A stretch of DNA of 64,000 nucleotides from Ensifer adhaerens (lineage in GTDB: Bacteria > Pseudomonadota > Alphaproteobacteria > Rhizobiales > Rhizobiaceae), in NCBI RefSeq assembly GCF_000697965.2, contig NZ_CP015881.1, positions 1,661,501-1,725,500 on the forward strand, in the 5' to 3' direction. A program made the position numbers and the translations under genes. Positions 52,748-63,424 of this stretch are shown here, one piece after another. How positions within the stretch are numbered: position 1 is the first letter of the stretch; the number at the start of each line of letters is the position of its first letter. The notes below the pieces were generated by a model. That model was given only the letters and a program-made list of their open reading frames with translations, was not told the DNA's origin and made no database searches.

Positions 52748-54184
52748 ATGGACGAGAAGAGTTTCACCGAATGGTCGCTGAAGGCGGCGAAATGGGGTGC
52801 GGACTATCGCGCCTCGCTGCGTGACCGCCCCGTGCGGGCGCAGACGGCACCGGGGGCAATTGCCGCCCAGATCCCGGCGCAGCCGCCGCGGACCGGCGAG
52901 GACATGCAGGCGATCTTCGAGGATTTCGAGAAGATCATCCTGCCGGGCATGACCCATTGGCAGCATCCGCGTTTCTTTGCCTATTTCCCGGCGAACGCGG
53001 CACCCGTCTCCGTCGTCGCCGAATACCTCGTCACCGCCATGGCGGCGCAGTGCATGCTCTGGCAGACCTCGCCGGCGGCGACCGAGCTCGAGACCAAGGT
53101 CCTCGACTGGCTGCGCCAGGCGATCGGTCTGCCCGAGGGCTTCTCCGGTGTGATCCAGGATTCGGCGTCCTCGGCGACACTCTCGGCCGTGCTTGTCATG
53201 CGCGAGAAGGCGCTCGGGTGGAACGGCAACAAGAAGGGCCTCGCCAGCCAGCAGCAACTTCGCATCTATTCCTCCGATCAGGTTCACACCTCGATCGACC
53301 GGGCGATCTGGGTCTCGGGGATCGGCGAGGAGAACCTCGTGCGAATCCCGGCGAACGGGCCGCGGCGGGCGATGGACTGCCAGGCGCTCGAAGCGGCGAT
53401 CCTCCGCGACAAGGCAGCAGGCCTCGTGCCGGCGGGCGTGATCGCCTGCACCGGAGGGACAAGCACGGGTGCCTGCGACGACATCGCCGAGGTTATACGG
53501 GTCGCCCATGCGCACGGTCTCTATGTCCATGTCGATGCTGCCTGGGCCGGTGCCGCGATGATCTGCGAGGAGTTTCGCGAACTCTGGGCCGGCGTCGAAA
53601 ACGCTGACTCCGTCGTCTTCAATCCGCACAAGTGGCTGGGCGCGCAGTTCGACTGCTCGGCGCATTTCATCCGCAGTCCCGATGATCTGGTGAAGACGTT
53701 GGCGATCCAGCCGGAATATCTGAAGACGCACGGGCGCGACGGTATCATAAACTATTCCGAATGGACGATCCCGCTCGGCCGGCGTTTCCGGGCTCTGAAA
53801 CTTTGGTTCCTGCTGCGCTTCCATGGTCTCGAAGGCCTGCAGACGATGATCCGCAACCACGTGCGCTGGTCCCGGCAACTGGCGGAGCGGCTGGCCGAGC
53901 ACCGGGATTTCGAGATCGTGACCGCACCGATGCTGTCGCTGTTTTCGTTCCGCCATCTGAGCGAAGGGGATCCGGACGCCCACACCATCGCTTTGGTCAA
54001 CGCGATCAACGATGACGGCCGCATCTACCTGACCCAGACGCGCGTCGATGGTCGCGTGGCGATCCGTTTCCAGGCGGGCCAGTTCGACATGACGCAAGAG
54101 GATGCCGAGACGGCGTTCGAGGTCATTGTCGAGGTCGCCGCCGCGCTCGACGGACAACACGAAAAAACGAAGGCTTCCCGATGA
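52748..54184 (+). CDS. Aromatic-L-amino-acid decarboxylase-like PLP enzyme
   Basis: 478-residue group II decarboxylase. Features of the DOPA/tyrosine decarboxylase family: HPRFFAYFPAN, WQTSPAATELETKVLDWL, SDQVHTSIDRA (PLP-stacking His), HVDAAWAGAAMICEEFR and NPHKWLGAQFDCSA with PLP Lys295. The mobile-loop Tyr that separates true decarboxylases from aldehyde synthases is present (Tyr336 in INYSEW, before TIPLGRRFRALKLWFLLRFHG). It sits inside the hpa meta operon, between hpaD and hpaG, and overlaps the hpaG start. Likely substrates are tyrosine, DOPA or phenylalanine, giving amines that lead to 4-hydroxyphenylacetate. Substrate is inferred. Confidence 0.88.
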   Translation: MDEKSFTEWSLKAAKWGADYRASLRDRPVRAQTAPGAIAAQIPAQPPRTGEDMQAIFEDFEKIILPGMTHWQHPRFFAYFPANAAPVSVVAEYLVTAMAAQCMLWQTSPAATELETKVLDWLRQAIGLPEGFSGVIQDSASSATLSAVLVMREKALGWNGNKKGLASQQQLRIYSSDQVHTSIDRAIWVSGIGEENLVRIPANGPRRAMDCQALEAAILRDKAAGLVPAGVIACTGGTSTGACDDIAEVIRVAHAHGLYVHVDAAWAGAAMICEEFRELWAGVENADSVVFNPHKWLGAQFDCSAHFIRSPDDLVKTLAIQPEYLKTHGRDGIINYSEWTIPLGRRFRALKLWFLLRFHGLEGLQTMIRNHVRWSRQLAERLAEHRDFEIVTAPMLSLFSFRHLSEGDPDAHTIALVNAINDDGRIYLTQTRVDGRVAIRFQAGQFDMTQEDAETAFEVIVEVAAALDGQHEKTKASR

Positions 54185-55050
54185 CACCTCCCCGTTTCGT
54201 CACCTTTTCGGCCGGAAACAGGCGGGGCTACGGCCTCGTTTCCGGCAATGGATTGATCGTCCTTAGCACACGATATGGATCGACCTTTCCGACGCTGCGC
54301 GAGGTGATCGAAGCCGGTGCCCTTACCCGGCTTGCCGACGAAGCGGCCGGACTGCCGGCGGACATTTCGCTCGACGATATCCGCTACGAGATCCCTATAC
54401 CGGCACCGGAAAAGATCATTTGCGTCGGCGTCAATTTTCCGGACCGCAATGAGGAATACAAGGACGGGCAGGTGGCACCCTCCAACCCGTCGCTGTTCAT
54501 ACGTTTCCCGCGCTCCTTCACCGGACACGGGCAGCCGCTGATCCGCCCGCCGGAAAGCGCACAACTCGATTATGAAGGCGAGATCGTCATCGTCATCGGC
54601 AAGGGCGGTCGTCGTATCCCCGAGGCGACGGCGCTCGACCACGTCGCCTCGCTTTCGCTCTCAAACGAAGGCACGATCCGCGACTGGGTGCGCCATGCCA
54701 AGTTCAACGTCACCCAGGGCAAGAACTTCGACCGCACCGGCTCGATCGGTCCTTGGCTGGTGCCATTCACCGACGAGGCCCAGCTTGCCGACATCAAGCT
54801 GGAAACCCGCGTGAACGGCGAGGTTCGCCAGCAAGACCGCACCAGCCGGATGATCTTCTCCTTCCGCAAGATCATCAATTACGTCTCTACCTTCACGACG
54901 CTGGTGCCCGGCGACGTCATCGTCACCGGCACGCCGACTGGCGCCGGTGCCCGTTTCGATCCGCCAATCTGGCTGAAGCCTGGCGACATCGTCGAGGTCG
55001 AGGCCCAAGGCATCGGCACGCTCATCAACCCAGTTGCCGACGAGGCCTGA
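54181..55050 (+). CDS. hpaG: Homoprotocatechuate-pathway isomerase/decarboxylase, single FAH domain
   Basis: 289-residue fumarylacetoacetate-hydrolase-fold protein. In this pathway such proteins decarboxylate 5-oxopent-3-ene-1,2,5-tricarboxylate and isomerise its product. Motifs: KIICVGVNFPDRNEEY, LDYEGEIVIVIGKGGRRIP (metal Glu pair), DHVASLSLSNEGTIRDWVRH, KNFDRTGSIGPWLV and VIVTGTPTGAGARFDPPIWL. E. coli HpaG is a fused two-domain protein of about 430 residues; here only one domain exists, so it may carry out both steps or rely on another FAH protein. The ATG overlaps the decarboxylase stop. Confidence 0.85.
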   Translation: MTPPRFVTFSAGNRRGYGLVSGNGLIVLSTRYGSTFPTLREVIEAGALTRLADEAAGLPADISLDDIRYEIPIPAPEKIICVGVNFPDRNEEYKDGQVAPSNPSLFIRFPRSFTGHGQPLIRPPESAQLDYEGEIVIVIGKGGRRIPEATALDHVASLSLSNEGTIRDWVRHAKFNVTQGKNFDRTGSIGPWLVPFTDEAQLADIKLETRVNGEVRQQDRTSRMIFSFRKIINYVSTFTTLVPGDVIVTGTPTGAGARFDPPIWLKPGDIVEVEAQGIGTLINPVADEA

Positions 55051-55053
55051 CCC

Positions 55054-55857
55054 ATGCTCGACAAGAACCAGATCGAGTCAGCCGCGACGGCACTCGACAT
55101 CGCCGAACGCGAGCGCGTCCAGACCGGACTGCTGTCGCTCCAGCATCCCGACATGACCATGGACGACGCCTATGCGGTGCAGGCCGCCTGGGTGAAGAAG
55201 AAGATCGCCGCTGGACGCCGGGTGATCGGCTGGAAGATCGGCTTGACCTCGAAGGCGATGCAATATGCGCTCAACATCGACATCCCCGATTCCGGCGTGC
55301 TCTTCGATGACATGCTGTTTGAGGACGGCGCGCGCATTCCGGGCAATCGTTTCATTCAGCCGCGCATCGAGGCCGAGATCGCCTTCGTGATGAAGGCGCC
55401 GCTTTCCGGCCCCAATGTCACCGTCTTCGACGTGTTGAACGCCACCGATTACGTGACGCCGGCGCTCGAAATCCTCGATACGCGGATCCTGCGCGTCGAT
55501 CCGGAAACGAAGAAGGCGCGCACGATCGTCGATACCATCTCCGACAACGCCGCCAATGCCGGCATCGTGCTTGGCGGAAGACAGATGCGGCCCGATGCGA
55601 TCGACATGCGCTGGATGGGCGCGATCGTCTCGCGCAATGCCGAGGTCGAAGAGACAGGACTGGGCGCCGGCGTGCTCAACCACCCGGCCCGCGGCATCGC
55701 CTGGCTCGCCAATCGCCTGGCGCTCTACGGCGACCGTATCGAGGCCGGCCAGATCGTGCTTGCCGGCTCCTTCATCCGCCCGGTCGAGGCCCGCCATGGC
55801 GACACCATCGTCGCCGACTTCGGCCCGTCCGGCACCGTCAGCTGCTTCTTCGAATAG
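55054..55857 (+). CDS. hpaH: 2-oxo-hept-4-ene-1,7-dioate hydratase
   Basis: 267-residue hydratase of the HpaH/MhpD family, adding water to 2-oxohept-4-ene-1,7-dioate. Landmarks: [62 protein letters not shown] (metal Glu pair), [13 protein letters not shown], and [14 protein letters not shown]. Start 55054 lies 3 bases after the hpaG stop. Product feeds the HpaI aldolase encoded next. Confidence 0.94.
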   Translation: MLDKNQIESAATALDIAERERVQTGLLSLQHPDMTMDDAYAVQAAWVKKKIAAGRRVIGWKIGLTSKAMQYALNIDIPDSGVLFDDMLFEDGARIPGNRFIQPRIEAEIAFVMKAPLSGPNVTVFDVLNATDYVTPALEILDTRILRVDPETKKARTIVDTISDNAANAGIVLGGRQMRPDAIDMRWMGAIVSRNAEVEETGLGAGVLNHPARGIAWLANRLALYGDRIEAGQIVLAGSFIRPVEARHGDTIVADFGPSGTVSCFFE

Positions 55858-55865
55858 GAACGCCC

Positions 55866-56672
55866 ATGCCCGCTCCGCGCAATCCGTTCAAACAGGCCCT
55901 CACTGACAAGCGTCCGCAGATCGGCCTCTGGCTGGCGCTCGCCAATCCCTATACGGCCGAGATCTGCGGCGGCGCCGGGTTCGACTGGCTGCTGCTTGAC
56001 GCCGAGCATGCGCCGAACGACGTGCCGCTTCTGGCGGCACAGCTCCAGGCGCTCGCCGCATCGCCAAGCCACGCCATCGTCCGGCCGCCGATCGGCGAGA
56101 CCTGGATGATCAAGCAGATCCTCGACATCGGCGCGCAGACGCTGCTGGTGCCGATGGTCGAAAGCGCCGAACAGGCCTGCGCCCTGGTGCGCGCCGTGCG
56201 TTATCCGCCCCATGGCGTGCGTGGAGTCGGTGCCGCCCTTGCCCGGGCATCGGCCTTCAACCGTATTCCCGACTATCTGCAGACCGCCAATGACGAGATC
56301 TGCCTGCTCGTGCAGATCGAAAGCCGGGCCGGCCTTGCCGCGCTCGACGAGATCGCCACGACCGAAGGCGTCGACGGTGTCTTCATCGGCCCGGCGGATC
56401 TTGCCGCCGACATGGGCTTCCTCGGCAAGCCCGGTGCGCCGGAGGTACAACAAGCAGTCGAGGCGGCGCTCTTTCGCATCCAGTCGCACGGCAAGGCGGC
56501 CGGTATCCTGACCTCCGATCAGGCCCTTACCCGCCGCTACCTAGAACTAGGCGCGACCTTTGTGGCGGTCGGCAACGATGTCGGCCTGCTGGTCGGCGCC
56601 ACGTCGAAGCTGGCAGCGGAGTTCAAGGGTACCAGAGGCGAGACCGAGACGACGGCTGGAAAAATCTACTGA
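55866..56672 (+). CDS. hpaI: 4-hydroxy-2-oxo-heptane-1,7-dioate aldolase
   Basis: 268-residue class II pyruvate aldolase (HpcH/HpaI family), last step of the pathway, giving pyruvate and succinate semialdehyde. Motifs: [71 protein letters not shown] with the metal/Arg region, [35 protein letters not shown] and the C-terminal [19 protein letters not shown] precedes the ATG. End of the hpa operon; 134 bases follow before pepT with no clear terminator. Confidence 0.94.
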   Translation: MPAPRNPFKQALTDKRPQIGLWLALANPYTAEICGGAGFDWLLLDAEHAPNDVPLLAAQLQALAASPSHAIVRPPIGETWMIKQILDIGAQTLLVPMVESAEQACALVRAVRYPPHGVRGVGAALARASAFNRIPDYLQTANDEICLLVQIESRAGLAALDEIATTEGVDGVFIGPADLAADMGFLGKPGAPEVQQAVEAALFRIQSHGKAAGILTSDQALTRRYLELGATFVAVGNDVGLLVGATSKLAAEFKGTRGETETTAGKIY

Positions 56673-56806
56673 TCGGCATCGTCTGCGCCGCGACCGGAGG
56701 AGCCAGTCAGGCCACGACCAACCGCATGCGTTGGGCGGTCACGACTTTCCCTCGTCTCGGTCTGGGGGTATAGCGGTCTGACGCCCACCAGCATTGGATT
56801 CCCGCC

Positions 56807-58036
<1,230 letters not shown>

Positions 58037-58132
58037 CATAGTCCGGAAAACGGGGCGGCTTGGGTGCAATAGGCAGCCGCTCCTTCTCCAAAGGAGACGA
58101 CCGATCGACACGGCGCGAAGGAGGGTCAGGCG

Positions 58133-59065
58133 ATGAGTACGGCGCGAGGCTCAAAACGCGCGCCGGCAAAGCCCGCTTCGCTCGCAACCAACCCGCCGAC
58201 CTTCGAGCACATCGTCACCGGCGTCAACGAGACGTTCCTATGGCGTCTCGACAACTATCCCTGGGAACGGAACGTCTGGAACTTCCATCCGGAGATCGAA
58301 ATCCATCTCATCCGCAAGGCCTCGGGCCTTGCCTTCGTCGGTGATCATATCGGCCAGTTCGGTCCGGGTTATCTCACCGTCATCGGCAGCAACCTGCCGC
58401 ATGACTGGGTAACGGTTACCGAACCCGATGAGATTATCGAAGGCCGTGACATCGTCATGCAGTTCCACCCGGATCGCATGCGCGAGATCACCGACGCCCT
58501 ACCGGAATTTGCCGAGCTCGAGGCCTTCTTCGCCCGCGCCGAGCGCGGCCTGGTGTTTCATGGCGAAGCCCGCGCCAAGGGCGCCGATCTGATCGAACGT
58601 ATGGGCAGCCTGAAAGGGCTCTCGCGCTTCTCGCTGTTCATCCAGCTGCTCGATCTGCTGGTCAACACCGAAGAATACGAGTTGCTCTCCTCGCCGGAAT
58701 TCGCGCCAGAACTCGACCAACAATCGCTTGACGTGCTGCGCGGCGCTCTGGCCTTCATCTACGAGAACATCGCCACCGACATTCATCTTGCCGATCTTGC
58801 CCGGCAGGCCGGCATGAGCGAAACGGCCTTTTCCCGTTTCTTCAAGAAGAATACCGGCAACACCTTTACCGACCACGTCAACAAGCTGCGCATCTGGCAG
58901 GCGTGCAAGCTGCTTGCCGAAACCGACGTGCCGATCACCGACATCTGCTTCGAGGTCGGCTACCTCAACATCTCCAATTTCAATCGCACCTTTCTGCGCC
59001 AGCACAAGATGACGCCTTCGGCCTACAGGCGGCTGACGGGCCAGCGTCGTACTTCCCGTTCTTAG
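58133..59065 (+). CDS. AraC-family transcriptional regulator of the polyol transport operon
   Basis: 310-residue AraC regulator: N-terminal cupin sensor (about residues 20-140, NFHPEIEIHLIRKASGLAFVGDHIGQFGPGYLTVIGSNLPHDWV) and C-terminal double helix-turn-helix (IHLADLARQAGMSETAFSRFFKKNTGNTFTDHVNKLRIWQACKLLAETDVPITDICFEVGYLNISNFNRTFLRQHKMTPSAYR). ATG 58133 follows GGAGGGTCAGGCG. Encoded immediately before the sugar/polyol importer with a 227-base gap bearing inverted repeats, it likely activates that operon in response to a polyol. Confidence 0.9.
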   Translation: MSTARGSKRAPAKPASLATNPPTFEHIVTGVNETFLWRLDNYPWERNVWNFHPEIEIHLIRKASGLAFVGDHIGQFGPGYLTVIGSNLPHDWVTVTEPDEIIEGRDIVMQFHPDRMREITDALPEFAELEAFFARAERGLVFHGEARAKGADLIERMGSLKGLSRFSLFIQLLDLLVNTEEYELLSSPEFAPELDQQSLDVLRGALAFIYENIATDIHLADLARQAGMSETAFSRFFKKNTGNTFTDHVNKLRIWQACKLLAETDVPITDICFEVGYLNISNFNRTFLRQHKMTPSAYRRLTGQRRTSRS

Positions 59066-59097
59066 GCGCGTTTCACCCACCCAGGCAATGAATCCTT

Positions 59098-59119
59098 GCG
59101 TTTGCTGCGCTGCAAACGC
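59098..59119. repeat. Perfect 8-bp hairpin after the AraC gene
   Basis: GCGTTTGC and GCAAACGC with loop TGCGCT, 33 bases after the AraC stop. No T-run follows. It may be a weak terminator for the regulator gene or part of the operator region for the importer operon. Confidence 0.45.
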
Positions 59120-59128
59120 CTGGCATCT

Positions 59129-59160
59129 GGCAATTTTCTGCAAGAAAGTACAGAATTGCC
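59129..59160. promoter_or_regulatory. Inverted repeat upstream of the polyol importer operon
   Basis: GGCAATTTTCTG and CAGAATTGCC are inverted repeats with two extra T in the left arm, and enclose TTCTGCAAGAA, itself near-palindromic. It lies 133-164 bases upstream of the binding-protein ATG, a plausible distance for an AraC-type activator site. The rest of the 59066-59292 gap shows only the ribosome site GGGGAGG. Confidence 0.45.
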
Positions 59161-59292
59161 GCATCGCGCACGCTAGTTCGGCAGAGCGTAAGGCCTATCA
59201 TCGAACCCAGCGAAACGGTTCGCTATGAGGAAAACGCACTGGATCTGAGGAGTATCCGGCGCGCATCGCAGACCTGGGGAGGTCTTTTCACA

Positions 59293-60570
59293 ATGAAAAA
59301 AGCCAAAACGCTCGTTTCGAGCATCGCCTTCGCATGCCTTCTTTCCACCGGCCTGACGACTGTTGCGGTCGCTGCCGAATGCTCCGGCACGATCAAGGTG
59401 CTCGCCCAGCCGCGCGACGGCCTGACGCTGCTCGAAGACTACAAGTCCCAATTCGAGAAGCTCTCGGGCGGCGCATCCTTTGAGATCGACTATCTCAACG
59501 AAAACGACCGCCGCGCCAAGACCAAGGCGGACGCCTCGACCATCGGCAAGTACAACGTCTATTACATCGACGAGGCAAATGTGGCGCTATTTGCGTCGGC
59601 CGGCTGGGTCGCGCCGCTGATGGACTATTATCCTGCCGACTACGACTACGCCGATTTCGATCCGGGCCGCCAGAAGGTCGCGACCTATGACGGCAAGGTC
59701 TGGTTTGCGCCGGTCACTGGCGGCGGGGACCTCATGGTCTACCGCAAGGACCTGCTTGAGGCGGCCGGCATTACGCCGCCGAAGACGCTCGACGAATATG
59801 TTGCCGCAGTGAAGAAGCTCAATCAGCCCGACCAGGGTATCTACGGCACAGCCCTTCGCGGCCAGCGCGGCTCGGGCGCCAATGTCTGGCGCTGGATGCC
59901 ATTCTTCAAGGGCTTCGGCGGCAACTGGTTCGACGGCAAGACGCCGGTCTTTGACGGCGAACAGGCGGTCAAGGCGACCGAGACCTATCTCGAACTCTTC
60001 AAGTACTCGGCACCGGGCAGCCAGACCGGCGGCTGGGACGAGGCGGTTGGTGCTTTTACCTCCGGCCAGGTGGCGATGCTGATCGAATCCACCCCGCTCG
60101 TCGGCATGGCGATCGATCCGAAGTCCTCGAAGGTGGCCGGCAAGGTCGGCTACCTGCCGCCTCCGGCACCGTTGACGGGCGGCGGCTACGGCCATGGTCT
60201 GGCAATCGGCATGAAGGCCAACAAGGATGAGGCCTCCAAGGCCTGCGCCGGTCTGTTCGTAGCTTGGGCGACCTCGAAGGAAAACGAGGCCCGGCGGCTC
60301 GAAGCCGGACAGTTCAGCGAACTCAATCGCACCAGCATCATGACCAGCCCGAAATTCGCCGAGCTCTACGGCCCCGATCTCGGCCAGGCGCTTGCTGATA
60401 CCGGCAAGGTCACCGCCGTCAACTTCTGGCAGAACCCGCAATGGCCTGATCTTGGCGACCGCTGGGGCATCATCCTCGAGGAGCTGATCACCGGAACGCG
60501 CACCGACATCAAGGAAGGCCTCGACGAACTCGACGGCTTCGCCCAAGACCTGGTTGCCCGCAGCCAGTAA
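59293..60570 (+). CDS. Periplasmic sugar/polyol-binding protein (CUT1 family)
   Basis: 425-residue binding protein with a clear signal peptide (MKKAKTLVSSIAFACLLSTG, cleavage near AVA-AE). The mature protein has the CUT1 fold pattern: YKSQFEKLSGGASFEIDYLNENDRRAKTKAD, VYYIDEANVALFASAGWVAPL, WFAPVTGGGDLMVYRKDLLEAAGITPPKTLDEY and GGYGHGLAIGMKANKDEASKACAGLFVAW. GGGGAGG precedes the start at 11 bases. With two permeases, a xylitol/sorbitol-type dehydrogenase and an ATPase it forms a polyol-type operon. Confidence 0.9.
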   Translation: MKKAKTLVSSIAFACLLSTGLTTVAVAAECSGTIKVLAQPRDGLTLLEDYKSQFEKLSGGASFEIDYLNENDRRAKTKADASTIGKYNVYYIDEANVALFASAGWVAPLMDYYPADYDYADFDPGRQKVATYDGKVWFAPVTGGGDLMVYRKDLLEAAGITPPKTLDEYVAAVKKLNQPDQGIYGTALRGQRGSGANVWRWMPFFKGFGGNWFDGKTPVFDGEQAVKATETYLELFKYSAPGSQTGGWDEAVGAFTSGQVAMLIESTPLVGMAIDPKSSKVAGKVGYLPPPAPLTGGGYGHGLAIGMKANKDEASKACAGLFVAWATSKENEARRLEAGQFSELNRTSIMTSPKFAELYGPDLGQALADTGKVTAVNFWQNPQWPDLGDRWGIILEELITGTRTDIKEGLDELDGFAQDLVARSQ

Positions 60571-60660
60571 GCCGGTTCCTCCCAAGGGCCATCGGCCGGC
60601 AAAGCCGCCGGTGGCCCGCACCATCGGGGGCGTTCAAAGCCCAGCCGTAGGACTGATCAC

Positions 60661-61521
60661 ATGAAGCAGAAAAACAGCCTGCCGGCGGTGTTCCTCACCC
60701 CGGCCATGGGCATCCTTGCCGTTCTCGCCCTCGTGCCGACGGCCTATGCGATCTACATATCGTTCCAAAACCGGGAACTCAGCCGTCCGGACGGCAGCTT
60801 CGTCGGTTTCGCCAATTATATCGACCTTTTCTCGGACCGCCGCTTCATCAATGCGATCGGCGTCTCCCTGACCTGGGAAGCCGTGACCGTCGGCATGACG
60901 CTCGCCATCGCCGTCGGCCTTGGCATTCTGCTGTTCGAATGCGTCTCGCCGCGAACGCGCAACCTGCTGGCGCTCCTGTTTCTGGTACCGGTGATCCTGC
61001 CACGCGTTTCGGCCGCCTTCGTCTGGAAGTTCGCCTTCCATCCGCTCTATGGCATCGCCACCTATCCCTACAAGGCAATCATCGGTCAGCCACTCGATCT
61101 CCTGTCCAATCCGGCGACTGCACTTGCGACAGTCGCATTGGTCGATGTCTGGCAATGGGGCCTGTTCTTCGCCGTCATCGTGCTGAAGCTCCTGGAAACG
61201 CTGCCACCGCAACCCTTCGAGGCAGCAAAGCTCGACCATGCCCGCACATGGGAGATCTATGCCTTCATCGCGCTGCCGATGCTGAAGGCGCCGCTGATCT
61301 CGCTTGCCTTCGTCAAGATGATCGAGTCGCTGCGCGCCTTCGACCTGATCTACGTCATGACCCGCGGCGGCCCCGGCATCGCGACCGAAACGCTCGACAT
61401 GTACGCCTTCTCGCAAGGCTTCATCGAGTCCGGCCGGATTTCCTACGCCTCCAGCATGGCGGTTCTGATGATGATCGCCACCTCGATCGCCTTCACCTTC
61501 ATCTGGAAGAGGGTTCAGTGA
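60661..61521 (+). CDS. CUT1 sugar/polyol ABC transporter permease (MalF/UgpA-like)
   Basis: 286-residue inner-membrane permease with six hydrophobic segments (LPAVFLTPAMGILAVLALVPTAYAIYISF first). The EAA loop is EAAKLDHARTWEIYAFIALPMLKAP, and the DLIYVMTRGGPGIATETLDMYAFSQGF block is a MalF-type hallmark. Start ATG 60661; it ends overlapping the second permease (TGATG). Confidence 0.93.
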   Translation: MKQKNSLPAVFLTPAMGILAVLALVPTAYAIYISFQNRELSRPDGSFVGFANYIDLFSDRRFINAIGVSLTWEAVTVGMTLAIAVGLGILLFECVSPRTRNLLALLFLVPVILPRVSAAFVWKFAFHPLYGIATYPYKAIIGQPLDLLSNPATALATVALVDVWQWGLFFAVIVLKLLETLPPQPFEAAKLDHARTWEIYAFIALPMLKAPLISLAFVKMIESLRAFDLIYVMTRGGPGIATETLDMYAFSQGFIESGRISYASSMAVLMMIATSIAFTFIWKRVQ

Positions 61522-62342
61522 TGACCGCCCACGCCCTTGGCCGCTTCATTGGCCGGCTCATCCTTGCCGCCGCCGCCTTCTCTGCCGTGTTTCCAATGTT
61601 CTGGACCGCGCTCAATGCCTTCAAGAACCGGGTCGACATCGTGACACCGACCCCGCTCTTCTTCTTCGAGCCGACGCTCGACAACTTCGCCTATGTGCTC
61701 GGCCGCGAAAGCGTCTTTGCCGGCCTCGTCAATTCGCTGCTGATATCGGGCGCTGCGGTGCTGATCGGTGCCACTCTCGGCCTGCCCGCCGCCTATGCGA
61801 TCGCGCGCTATCCCAACCGCTGGTCCCGCGACATTCAGTTCTTCGTTCTGTCGCTGCGCTTCCTGCCGCCGGTCGCGATCGCCATTCCGCTGATGGTGAT
61901 CTGGCTCGATTTCGGCCTCTATGACACCCGCCTGTCGATGATCGTCACCTATTCGCTGCTGACGCTCGCGACCATCATCTGGCTGAGCGTCCCGGCCTTT
62001 GCGCGAGTGCCGAAGGAAGTCGAGGAGGCTGCCCGCGTCGATGGCTACGGTCCTTATGCGATCTTCTTCCTTATCGCGCTGCCGATTGCCCTTCGGTCGC
62101 TGATCGGAGCGGTCGCCTTTGCCTTCGTGCTCGTCTGGAACGAATTCCTGATTGCGCTGATGCTGACGACGTCCGACGCCAAGACGTTGCCGATCGTCGC
62201 CTCGGAGCTGACGCAACTCGGTCGCGACGTGCCCTGGGGCATCCTCAACGCCTCCGTCGTGCTGCTCTCCATCCCGCCGCTGCTCTTCATCGGGGTTCTA
62301 AGTGGCATGCTCAACAGCGCCTTCAAGCGCAAGACCCAATGA
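61521..62342 (+). CDS. CUT1 sugar/polyol ABC transporter permease (MalG/UgpE-like)
   Basis: 273-residue second permease with six segments, MalG-type. EAA loop: [26 protein letters not shown]; conserved [25 protein letters not shown] follows. ATG 61521 overlaps the previous stop by one base; far longer upstream frames are shadows of the first permease. Its stop overlaps an ATG (62339) in the dehydrogenase frame. Confidence 0.93.
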   Translation: MTAHALGRFIGRLILAAAAFSAVFPMFWTALNAFKNRVDIVTPTPLFFFEPTLDNFAYVLGRESVFAGLVNSLLISGAAVLIGATLGLPAAYAIARYPNRWSRDIQFFVLSLRFLPPVAIAIPLMVIWLDFGLYDTRLSMIVTYSLLTLATIIWLSVPAFARVPKEVEEAARVDGYGPYAIFFLIALPIALRSLIGAVAFAFVLVWNEFLIALMLTTSDAKTLPIVASELTQLGRDVPWGILNASVVLLSIPPLLFIGVLSGMLNSAFKRKTQ

Positions 62343-62374
62343 ATCCCAAGACTGGAAAAACAAGGAAATCCTTC

Positions 62375-63421
62375 ATGCAAGCGTTGGTCCTCGAGCAAAA
62401 AGGCAAGCTCGCAATCCGGGAGATCGATCTCCCGCTGGAACTTGGTCCCGATGATGTCAAGATCGCCATCGACACGGTCGGCGTCTGCGGCAGCGACGTG
62501 CACTACTACACCCACGGCGCCATCGGCCCCTATGTGGTGCGCGAACCGATGGTGCTCGGTCATGAGGCGGCCGGCACCGTCGTCGCGGTCGGAAGCAATG
62601 TCGAAACGCTCGACGTCGGCGACCGGGTCTGCATGGAGCCGGGTGTTCCAGAACTGACCTCCCGGGCTTCCAAACTCGGCATCTACAATGTCGATCCCAA
62701 GGTGCGGTTCTGGGCAACGCCGCCGGTTCATGGCGTGCTCGCTCCCTTCGCAGTCCATCCCGCCGCCTTCACCTACAAGCTTCCCGACAACATCTCCTTT
62801 GCCGAAGGCGCGATGGTCGAACCGTTCGCCATCGGCATGCAGGCAGCCGCCCGCGCGCGGATTGCACCGGGCGATGTCGCCGCGGTGATCGGCTGCGGGC
62901 CGATCGGCATCATGGTGGCGCTCGCAGCCCTTGCCAGTGGCTGCAGCCGTGTCTTCATCTCCGATTTCAGCGCGGAGAAGCTGGCGATCGCCGCTCAGTA
63001 TCCAGGCATCATCCCGGTCAACATCGCCGAGCGGCCTTTTGCCGATGTCATCGCCGCGGAAACCGGCGGCTGGGGCGCCGATCTCGTCTTCGAGGCGAGC
63101 GGCAGCGCCAAGGCCTTTTCCGGGATATTCGATCTGGTCCGCCCGGGCGGTGCCGTGGTTCTGGTGGGCCTGCCGGTCGAACCGGTACAATTCGACGTTC
63201 CGGGCGCAATCTCCAAGGAAGTCCGGATCGAAACGGTGTTTCGTTACGCCAACATCTTCGACCGCGCCCTGCAATTGATCGCGTCCGGCAAGGTCGATCT
63301 GAAGCCGCTGATCACTGAAACCTTCCGCTTCGAAGACAGCATCAGGGCATTCGAGCGGGCCGCATCCGCCCGACCGACTGATATCAAACTACAGATCCGC
63401 ATGGACAGTGGGAAGGATTGA
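62375..63421 (+). CDS. Medium-chain polyol dehydrogenase (xylitol/sorbitol type) lacking the structural zinc site
   Basis: 348-residue MDR alcohol dehydrogenase that would oxidise a polyol to a ketose with NAD(P)+. Catalytic zinc residues are in [14 protein letters not shown] (Cys) and LGHEAAGTV (His-Glu), with a further Glu in MVEPFAIG; the Rossmann motif is [12 protein letters not shown]. The loop that normally carries four structural-zinc cysteines reads [21 protein letters not shown] and has none. I choose ATG 62375, with AGGAAA 8 bases upstream, over ATG 62339, which overlaps the permease stop. Place in a polyol importer operon supports xylitol, sorbitol or a similar substrate. Confidence 0.86.
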   Translation: MQALVLEQKGKLAIREIDLPLELGPDDVKIAIDTVGVCGSDVHYYTHGAIGPYVVREPMVLGHEAAGTVVAVGSNVETLDVGDRVCMEPGVPELTSRASKLGIYNVDPKVRFWATPPVHGVLAPFAVHPAAFTYKLPDNISFAEGAMVEPFAIGMQAAARARIAPGDVAAVIGCGPIGIMVALAALASGCSRVFISDFSAEKLAIAAQYPGIIPVNIAERPFADVIAAETGGWGADLVFEASGSAKAFSGIFDLVRPGGAVVLVGLPVEPVQFDVPGAISKEVRIETVFRYANIFDRALQLIASGKVDLKPLITETFRFEDSIRAFERAASARPTDIKLQIRMDSGKD

Positions 63422-63424
63422 GCC

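Noticed and set aside
52523..54187. 554-residue minus-strand frame opposite the decarboxylase gene
   Set aside because: Same cause: it mirrors the conserved plus-strand PLP enzyme, lacks a ribosome site and has no domain signature.
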